A stretch of 64,000 nt of DNA from Mytilus edulis (lineage: Eukaryota; Mollusca; Bivalvia; Mytilida; Mytilidae): contig NC_092354.1 of assembly GCF_963676685.1 (NCBI RefSeq), forward strand, positions 66,662,241-66,726,240, in the 5' to 3' direction. The notes below the pieces were generated by a model that made no database searches, was not told where the DNA came from, and saw only the letters and a list, made by a program, of their open reading frames with translations. This document shows positions 56,290 to 64,000 of the stretch, piece by piece. Position numbers and translations under genes: made by a program. Numbering within the stretch: position 1 is the stretch's first letter; every line of letters begins with the position of its first letter.

Positions 56290-58080
56290 AATCTTCATTT
56301 ATATACTGACTTGGTGTTGTTGTGTTAAGGATACTATTTGCCATCGGTGTTGTAACTTTATTTTTGAATACCTCATCAGTATTTGTAGGTGAAGTTTGTC
56401 CGGCGATATTTCCAGGCATTGTGGGTGGTGTCTGTCCAGCAGTACTTCCTGGCATTGTAGGTGGCGTAGGTCCAGCACGTACGCGTGTTGTTTGAGCATG
56501 CGTAGTTTGGGGTATGGTTTGAAGTTGTTGTTCGTTTTTTGGTCGTTGTCGGTTTTGGTGTAATTGTGGGCTTTTGGGTTGTAGTCGGCTTCTGTGTAGT
56601 TGTAGGCTTTTTGGTCGTTGTCGGTTTTGATGTAGTTGTTTGCCTTTGTGTTGTAGTCGGTTTTGGTGTAGTCATTTGTTTCGTTGTATGCATTTTTACA
56701 GCTGACGTTGACGCATGAGCACTGCTCGATGATTGTTTGTTTAAATTGTTACTATTATTAGCTGTATTTGATTCTTGGTTGGTACGTTGATTAGATGTGC
56801 TATTCTTTGAAGCTGCATTTTGATTTCCAGTATTTGAATTAAAATTTGCGTTGTGTGCGGTTTGTTTGTTGTTATTTGACATTTGATTTGCTGTATTGCT
56901 GGTATTTGTATTTATTGCCGTAGAATTATTGATAGAAGAGTTTGCTGAATTCGCAGTATTTGTTTGTGTTTGTACTGTTTTTGCCAGAACTGTTGTTGCA
57001 CTGGCTGCCAGAATTGGAGTTTGAATTTTTGGCTCCACTATTGTTCGTTCTTGATTGCGAAACATTGTTCCTACTATCGGAACTATTGGCATTAGTCTGC
57101 GTTGTACTGTTGCTACTATTTGAATTATTTCTAGAAGAAGTCTGCTTTCCAGAGTTGTTTCCCTTGTTTCCATTGTTATTCAGACTGTTGTTAGTAGTAC
57201 TGCTGTGTGTTTCAGTGTGTACTAGTATGTGAACTAGTATTGTTTCCTCCCTTTCCACCATGACCATTCGTGTCATTAGTATTTGAACTGCTACTAGAAG
57301 AACGACTTCTGCTTGAAATACTGCTAGCGCTACTTGAACTTGAAATTTTTTTATCTCCATGACCCCCTGCGCCACCAGTGTGTATTTCTGTGTGTGTATT
57401 ACTTGTATGAGTTTCCGTATGTGTGGTACATCCATTAGACCCATTGATATTTCCTTTAGTGCCATTATGAGCATTGGTGATATTGTTATTAGTAGTAGTA
57501 CTAGTTTGACTATCATTTTGGTCGGTATTAGTTACAGTTTGTGTACTGTTGTTTCCATTACCCCCATTTCCACCCGTGTGTTTTCCATCGTTAGTATGGG
57601 TTTCAGTATGTGAACTGCTGGTATGTGTCTCAGTATGACTTGTTGTTCCATTGTTCCCATTACCATTCTTAATACCGTAATTTCCGCTATTATTCGTCGA
57701 CGAGCTGGAGGAGCTATGACTCTCGGAATGCGAACTGCTGGATTGAGAAGATGAATTCTCCTTACCACCAAGTCCGCCTGATCCAGTGTTAGACGATGAA
57801 CTGTTGTTACTACTTGTGTTGGCCATGTTCGCTTTCAAGTTATTTTGGTTGTGTTTGCCTCCATTGTCATGTGTATTCATACTTTTTGTCGTGTGCTGTG
57901 TTTTTGTTGATGCTTGCATCGTCGTCGTCGGCATTGTTTTTGTTTCAGACGTCGTCGACATTGTTGTTGTAACGGTCGTCGTCGGCAGTGTTGTTGTCTC
58001 CGTCGGTACGGCTGTTGTTTCTGTCGTCGTTGGTAATTCTGTTGTCGGTGCACTTGTCATAGTTTGATCATTTTCTATAC
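56290..58080 (-). CDS. mucin-like Thr/Ser/Asn-rich protein, partial, with frame breaks
   Basis: Minus strand. An acceptor-like ATTGTAG ends at 58081; the frame is open from 58080, through ATG at 58060, to 57212. It then continues in two other frames to a final stop near 56290. Order: Thr/Pro-rich N-part (TTETTAVPTETTTLPTTT); a Ser/Asn/Gly/His-rich middle with HTETHTS repeats; an Asn-rich part (NNNKQTAHNANFNSN); nine or so KPTTTQ/KPTTTK units; and a tail with PPTMPG repeats. Composition stays the same across the breaks at about 57215, 56945 and 56520, so each is a single-base slip in one former frame. Such proteins are secreted, densely O-glycosylated and found in mucus or shell matrix; no signal peptide is visible, and it should sit on an upstream exon. 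Which role applies is unknown. Confidence 0.65.
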
Positions 58081-59440
58081 CTACAATTTTTTTTTAATAA
58101 ATATGATATCAAATACTCTTTCAGGTGATATTAACATAACATTAACGATGTATAAAACACAATACTCAATTATTTTTTCAGTTATCTACCCTTGTATATG
58201 TTGATTTCTTGTTCATTGAATTGTTCTCGATTTTACAAATGACTATCTTTTGGTCTATATTTATTTATCTGTTATTCGTTTTTGTCAATATTAAACTAAT
58301 ATTCTTTAAACAAAGAGTGCATTTCCTTTTAACCAGTTACGTAAACGTTATGTGCCGTTTGTTCTGGTTTGTTAAACGCTAATACAAAAGTAGAAAGAAA
58401 TGCATCGTTTAATCAATGTTTTCTGACTCTGTTTGAACAGTCACAAAATACATGCACGTGTTGTTGCATGATGACAAAACCATTTTATTTAAAATAACAC
58501 CAATGAAAGAAAGTAGGGGAATACCTAAATTTTAGTAATTTTAGACATTGTTTTGAGTTTTGATAATCGAAAACATACCTCTTTTTTAGTGGGAAAAGCA
58601 TGTTTAGATAAATAAAGAACTTATAACGGATTCAGAGAGTTATCTACCCCTTAAATAACTACATACCGATTGATTCTTTACACTTTAACCAAAAATAAAG
58701 AAATCTTACACATTTAACGAAAATTCATTGAGTAAGTTCCCGCGTGAATTCTAGAGGGCCGCCCGAAAAATTTAAACCCTTGCTTTTTTGCATAGATTGT
58801 CAATTTAAATTGGGTAACACACTTATTATTGATTATGAATTATAATGTAGTATGCAAATACATATTCAACCCCGTCCTATCTTCCTTGTTTATGAATGCT
58901 TACCTTTCCGGAGCACCTACATTTTTTTGTAATGTCACATCCGGTATTTAGTGGAGTTCGTGTTGTTTCTTAATTATTATTTGTAACTGTTGATGTAAAT
59001 TGGTTGTACGATTCTTTGTTTGCTCCTTAGTTTTGATTGTTATTGTCTTGTGAAATCATTGGGAGTGGCTTATCGCAGGATGTGTTACCGCCATGATAAA
59101 AAAAAAAATCATTTTCTGAGTATCTTCACTTCCGGAGTATTTTCAATTCCTTCATCGGTCACTGTATGTTATTGAGTATTACCATCTCTTCTATAATCTG
59201 TGTTCGTTTCTTTAAGCCTATCAAACATATTGTTTCTGAGATATTTTTATGTTCAGGTTATGCTTGTGTAGCCTACTGTTGAAAAAAGATTACAGAGACT
59301 TACAAAAATATTTAACACTGCTACACTTTTAAATGTTCCTGTAGTGTAACAATCCAAAAGCCTGTATTTCAGTGGTTTCCGTTGTCACTCTGTACGCACG
59401 TCTGTCCGTCTGCACGTACGTCCCAAAATTGGTTTCCGTT
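58081..59440. other. no exon recognised; repeat C scrap
   Basis: Upstream of the mucin-like exon (likely intron and promoter side). 58905-59080 shares CCTTCCGGAGCACCT and GAGTTCGTGTTG with repeat C. Nothing else recognised. Confidence 0.5.
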
Positions 59441-59940
59441 CTTTAACTTTAGTTTAGCTCGACAAAATAATATTAAACTTATACACAATGCTTATTACCA
59501 CTAAACACAAATCAAGTGGGAGTTTTTGTGGCGTCACGTTTACCGTTCTAGAGTTATGCTCCTATACAAATGAAAAAAATGCTGAATTTTCGTTTCTGTT
59601 TTGTAAGTTTAGTTTGCCTCAACCAAATGTTATGAAACTGATACACAATGCTTATTAACACAAACCACAGACCAAGTATGCATTTTAGGGCGTCACCTTT
59701 GCCGTTGAACAGTACAAATGGAAAAGTTGCTGCATTTTCTTTTCAATTCTCTGCTTCAACCAAATGTTATAAAACTATTACACAATGCTAATTATCTCAA
59801 AAAACAAATTAAGTTTGAATTTAGGTTGCGTCAGGTTTAGCTTTTTCGAGTAATGCGTCGTAACAAATGAAGAAATTGCGGAATTTTTCGGTTCTGTTCT
59901 CTTACTTAAATCTGATTCAATCAACTGTTATGAAACGTAT
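59440..59940 (+). repeat. tandem repeat, about three diverged units of 140-165 bp
   Basis: Unit marks: 'CAACCAAATGTTATGAAACT', ACACAATGCTTATTA, GCGTCAC.TTTACCGTT and GAAAAA.TTGCTGAATTTT. I know similar arrays from other bivalves. Non-coding. Confidence 0.65.
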
Positions 59941-60040
59941 AACGATTTCTATTTGAAAAAGAGAAAATCTATTTTATTTTCTTTTTTCCACTTTATACTT
60001 GAATGAAATGTGTATAGATTTTATATTGGCAAGCTTGTAT

Positions 60041-60260
60041 ATTTTGGGGCAAAAGCCCCAAAATGATAAAATAACATATTTTTGAAAAGCAGCATTCAAT
60101 GACGAAGCAAGCTATCTTGATCATTTTCAGTTTGGGGCAAAATCCCCAAAATGAAATTACAACAACAATATGTGTCTGTATCATATGATTATGTAGCTGA
60201 TTCAAATGAGATATAGTTTTGTAAGCGAACATTGAAAATCTTGTAGAATTGGGGCCCCAA
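60041..60260. repeat. three GGGG/CCCC palindromes
   Basis: TTTTGGGGC-AAAA-GCCCCAAAA at 60042-60063, TTTGGGGCAAAATCCCCAAA at 60131-60150, and TTGGGGCCCCAA at 60249-60260, in otherwise AT-rich DNA. Confidence 0.7.
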
Positions 60261-60469
60261 AATATTTTTTGAAAGAAAATATTTAAGTTTATCATACTTT
60301 CCGATAAGTGCAAGAACAAAGAAAATATTAGTTTGCATGAATAACAAGACAAAAGCAAATATCGTAAAATACATGTTTTCTATTATCGTTAATTTATAGC
60401 AACATTCTTCCTTCAGTCACAATGCCGTTTTGACATAAATCAAGCATTTTTTTTTTTCGTTTGTAGTGA

Positions 60470-60635
60470 TTCACAATTTTGTTCATGTCGTGGCCTTGTA
60501 AAGCCGACTATTCGGTATGGATTTTGCTCATTATTGACGATTTACCTAAAGTGTAAATGATTTAATCCGATTCATATGGGCTATGCTAGATATTTGTAGT
60601 TGTCGCATTGGCAATCCTACTTTATCTTCTGATGT
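60470..60635 (+). repeat. tail A copy, diverged
   Basis: GTCGTGGCCTTGTAAAGCCG, TTCGGTATGGATTTTGCTCA and GTCGCATTGGCAATCCTACT. Confidence 0.6.
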
Positions 60636-61189
60636 ACTTCTTTTCACACAGTGTTTTAACCAGTTGTTTTTTAAAAATCAGTTAAAATATAGCATGCATG
60701 ACAATATATGGTGCACGTAACATTAGGCCAAAATGTGTCAGTTACCTCTTTGTAATGGCTACAAGTAAAATTTGGCAAATAACACACATTGCCTGAGATT
60801 AATCAATATTTTTTTCGGATACTTGTTATCATCAAGTTATGTTAATACTTCCCAGCAGGTACAAGTATATATATGTATTAACGTGTTTTATAATATATTT
60901 TAATGGTATTCCAAACAATATTGTATGCTACACTTCGTTTTTACATAATGGCCGCGGTTGTCCAATATTTGGCTTGAGTTCAGGAGGTTGTTGGTTCGAT
61001 ATCAAGCAGAGTCAAACCACATGACTTGAAAATGAGTATTGGCTGTTTTACCGCTTATCACACAGTATTTATTAGTAAAATAATGTGCACGGGTCTTCGT
61101 GTGGACTAGTTTCTTGTGAACTAGCGCTCAGTGTATCTAGTGAACTAGCGCTTAGTGTATCTAGTGAACTAGCGTTCAATATTCTTTAT
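60636..61189. other. short tandem repeat, otherwise no gene seen
   Basis: A 26-27-bp unit (GTGAACTAGCGCTCAGTGTA) repeats three times at 61108-61184, just before Penelope-like codons. Confidence 0.55.
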
Positions 61190-61348
61190 AAAGCACAAAT
61201 GTGTCAGTATTCACCTCAAAAACTAACAAAACCTTTGAATAGACTTATTAAGAAGGGATATAGTTACGATACTGTTGTCAGGTCATTAAAGATTGCATAT
61301 TTTGGCGTTAATATTGATTCACTTATAGGGTCTTTGCATCGGAACTAA
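61190..61348 (+). pseudogene. C-terminal end of a second Penelope-like RT
   Basis: Encodes LTKPLNRLIKKGYSYDTVVR and SLKIAYFGVNIDSLIG, aligning residue for residue with the end of the element at 3.1-4.9 kb (LNKLIRKGYLFNTVVR then SLNIVFIGIHIDFVI). The stop is at 61346-61348. All upstream RT is missing (5' truncation). Confidence 0.75.
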
Positions 61349-61985
61349 ACACGTTTATTCAAAAACCAGTTGTTGGCATGACACGGGTTATGTTCTTCTC
61401 ATATATGTTATGATGGTATGATACTAAACCACTAACGGGAAGAATTGTGCCTGATGTTCATATGATGAAATCATAATCTTTCAGTCAGTTTAATTGAAGT
61501 CTGGAGCTGGCATGTCAGTTAACTGCTAGTAGTCTGTTGTTATTTATGTATTATTGTCATTTGTTTATTTACTTTGGTTACATCTTCTGACATCAGACTC
61601 GGACTTCTCTTGAACTGAATTTTAATGTGCGTATTGTTATGCGTTTACTTTTCTACATTGGCTAGAGGTATAGGGGGAGGGTTGAGATCTCACAAACATG
61701 TTTAATCCCGCTGCATTTTTGCGCCTGTCCGAAGTCAGGAGCCTCTGGCCTTTGTTAGTCTTGTATTATTTTAATTTTAGTTTCTTGTGTACAATTTGGA
61801 AATTAGTATGGCGTTCATTATCTCTGAACTAGTATATATTTGTTTAGGGGCCAGTTGAAGGACGCCTCCGGGTGCGGGAATTTCTCGCTACATTGAAGAC
61901 CTGTTGGTGACCTTCTGCTGTTGTTTTTTTCTATGGTCGGGTTGTTGTCTCTTTGGCACATTCCCCATTTCCATTCTCAATTTTA
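61349..61985 (+). repeat. tail B, full copy attached to RT codons
   Basis: 3' region of the second Penelope-like element: GTTGGCATGACACGGGTTAT, CCACTAACGGGAAGAATTGT, TCTGGAGCTGGCATGTCAGT, GACATCAGACTCGGACTTCT, GGTATAGGGGGAGGGTTGAG, CATGTTTAATCCCGCTGCAT, and end CATTTCCATTCTCAATTTTA. Its central block (TTTAA.CCCGC.GCAT, GTCAGGAGCCTCTGG) is related to tail A. Confidence 0.8.
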
Positions 61986-62399
61986 TATCTGGAGTCGGAC
62001 GATGATGAAATTCGTGTCATATATAGATACGTAGACATTCACCCGTGCACATTTGTAATAAAACTTGAAACTTTGAATTGTCATATGTATACACGTACAC
62101 ATTCGGCTATGCACATAATGCAATAAAACTTAAAACTTTAAGGGAATGACAATTTGATAATTGCACAAGTGTTGAGCCAGAGGCCAGCATGAAAAGGTGA
62201 AATTATGTTCAATGATACTGTATTTATTTGGCGAAATGAAAAACATGCAGACTTTAAGTCGTGTCTTATCATTTATATTGTCTTCTTGAATTTTCATTTT
62301 CTTTGATGTAATAGAATTGAGAATGGAAACAAAGAATAGACGAATTGTGCACATCCTGCTACAAGCATAAAATTTGGCATAGACCTTGTTGAACTATTA

Positions 62400-62900
62400 C
62401 TCTTTTAATTCAGATTGGGAGGCATTGGAAAATAATGTCTCACTCCCGGTTAAATCCAAAATGGCGAACATCATACTAAAACCAGCCAAATATCGAAGGC
62501 TAGTATATGAAAAGGTGTTATTATCATACTTCTATCATAATATTTGGTACAAACCTTTGTTGTGTACTAATTTTTAATATATATTATAAAAATTAGATTT
62601 CTCCAAAAACCCTACAACCGGTAAAATCCAATATGGCGGACATTGTACTAAAATAAGCTTATTTTTTAAGGAGGGTAATTGAAATGAATTTTAACGTTTT
62701 GCTAATATCATTATAATGTAGAGGAACCTTTCTTTTGAGCTTCTTATGGATACAATTTATAGGACATACATCTTTAAACCCCTACTTCCGGTAAAATCTA
62801 ATATGACGGATATAGATATATCAATTTTTTTATTTTAATATCATGTTAAACAAAAACGTTCTTTTGTGCTGGTCATTTAATTTTTGGCTTTAAATTATCC
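62400..62900 (+). repeat. tandem repeat with CCGGTAAAATCCAATATGGC
   Basis: Three diverged units of about 160 bp, marked at 62449, 62620 and 62787 by 'CCGGTTAAATCCAAAATGGCG', 'CCGGTAAAATCCAATATGGC' and 'CCGGTAAAATCTAATATGAC'. A frame of 63 codons across the first unit is incidental. Confidence 0.6.
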
Positions 62901-63169
62901 TCAAAACCACTAATTCTCTTTTATGTTTACAAAGTTAAAACTTCCAGTTAAAAACAAGATAATGAGGCCTCAGAATTTTTTTTTATTAAAAGGGGTTCCA
63001 TGCATCCTCTTTGTTCCTTCGCCATCCTGTAGCACCTGGACTGGGTAGCATTAGAGTCAATTTCTGGCTCGTCCCCCTAAACATAGTATATTGCACGTTT
63101 TACATACTGGAAAAGACTAGAGCAAGATGAGTGAATAGCCTAAGTTAGCCTTTCCTTTTGCGAAAATAG

Positions 63170-63430
63170 TTATTTTCTTGCTCCGTTCACCCCATCTGAT
63201 ATGTTTGTGCGATCGTACAGTAAAACCACGGTGATTTAGGCTGATCCATCATCATTCCTAATGTTGAAGTCACATCTTCAAATGCCTTCAATGTCTCCCA
63301 CGCAGTCTTGTTTTTACGGAGAACCGTATCACAACCAGTAAAGGCATGGATCACAGGAAGTGTGTGTGATCACTCATTGCCTTGTGCATTTGAAAGGTCA
63401 TGGATAAATATTTATCCAAAGCTTTTTGCC
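63170..63430 (-). pseudogene. HAFTGCDT-family fragment, minus strand
   Basis: Minus strand from 63430: IFIHDLSNAQ, then VIHAFTGCDTVLRKNKTAWE, TLKAFEDVTSTLGMM and a tail to about 63170. The motif HAFTGCDT..A..GKGKKTAW.TW is shared by many large predicted proteins in bivalves and cnidarians whose function is unknown to me. The copy lacks the residues between CDT and KKTAW (an internal deletion). Confidence 0.55.
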
Positions 63431-63584
63431 CTCCCTAAAAAAACATGAAGAGGCTGACACTAGAATCATGATGCATGTGTTTGATGCAGTGAACACGGAC
63501 TTAAATGAGTCATGATTCAAACAGTCGATACTGATGTTGCTGTTTCGCTATTCCGTGACATGGGGACAGACGAAATTTTGCTTG

Positions 63585-63990
63585 CTTTTGGAGTCGGAAA
63601 AGCTTTAGATATATATCTATCCATGACCTTTCAAATGCTGCAGGCGTGAAGCGATTACACGTTTGCTGGAAAAGGTAAAAAGACTGCGTTGGTGACATGT
63701 ATGGCATTTGAAGATGTGACTTCAGCATCTTGAATGATGAATAATCAGCCAAGATCACCAGATATGGATTTGATAATGTCCTTGATAGAACGTTACGTGT
63801 TGTAACTGTAAGATCGGACAAACTTGTCAGATTGGGTTAACGAAGTAAGAAAACATATAATTGAGGCCATTCCCACGACCTGGTCTAATCTTTTCCAGCC
63901 TGTTAAACCTGCAAAATGCATGGCGGGTGTAATTAAGTAACAAGCTTGGAATTGGTTCCTATACTAATTAGTTCAGACGCTTATGAATGG
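63585..63990 (+). pseudogene. HAFTGCDT-family fragment, plus strand
   Basis: Plus strand: LDIYLSMTFQ, TFAGKGKKTALVTCMAFEDV, then IERYVL..DRT and VNEVRKHIIEAIP. It complements the minus-strand fragment: here the HAFTGCDT segment is gone and FAGKGKKTA is kept. Several stops. It runs towards the end of the window. The two fragments form an inverted pair around 63505. Confidence 0.55.
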
Positions 63991-64000
63991 CGATGGGACA

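Noticed and set aside
56942..58067. Leu/Val-rich plus-strand frames that look like membrane proteins
   Set aside because: Antisense of the Asn/Ser/Thr/His codons of the mucin-like gene.
1..64000. tRNA and rRNA genes
   Set aside because: I looked for tRNA-like A/B boxes and rRNA-like conserved blocks and saw none I could defend.

Overview
The window looks like nuclear DNA of a marine bivalve, most likely a mytilid mussel. It is AT-rich and gene-poor, full of dispersed repeats of a kind I associate with Mytilus, and its few host genes have single large exons behind apparent splice acceptors. The host-like genes belong to families expanded in bivalves: a GIMAP/AIG1 GTPase, IRG-type GTPases and a Thr/Ser/Asn-rich mucin-like protein. 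Species assignment is an inference; no marker gene is present.

Layout. 0.3-3.1 kb: decayed non-LTR retrotransposon (PHD finger, endonuclease scrap, RT). 3.1-5.55 kb: 5'-truncated Penelope-like retroelement running into a 3' tail that recurs more than ten times in the window. 5.93-8.82 kb: DNA transposon with about 270-bp inverted termini and an 8-bp target duplication, carrying a broken PIF1-family helicase and a nested 86-bp palindromic MITE with the same ends. 9.3-35.6 kb: no host gene recognised. It holds satellites (TCCGTT/AACGGA field, 21-bp AGCGCT array, GGTGTA minisatellite), TTAA-flanked MITEs, fold-back arrays, LINE 3' ends and many retroelement tails, and is bracketed by a perfect 40-bp inverted repeat 26 kb apart. 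38.2-39.1 kb: GIMAP exon (+). 45.66-48.36 kb (-): tandem IRG-like locus in which a broken but motif-rich G domain is followed by an open 656-residue segment with helical domain 1, a degenerate second G domain, eight 15-residue repeats and helical domain 2. 51.3-52.3 and 63.2-64 kb: fragments of a repetitive family of unknown function. 56.3-58.1 kb (-): mucin-like gene with three frame breaks. 59-63 kb: tandem repeats and a second Penelope-like 3' end.

Functional reading. Two immune-type GTPase families (GIMAP and IRG) lie within 10 kb of each other. The IRG locus, with an active-looking G domain upstream of a G domain that has lost its P-loop lysine, is the most interesting biological candidate. 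The inverted-terminus element with a PIF1 helicase and its matching MITE is the best mobile-element candidate. Nearly every coding segment except the 656-residue frame and the GIMAP exon has frame breaks, several of them in homopolymer runs, so real decay and assembly indels cannot be separated from this sequence alone.
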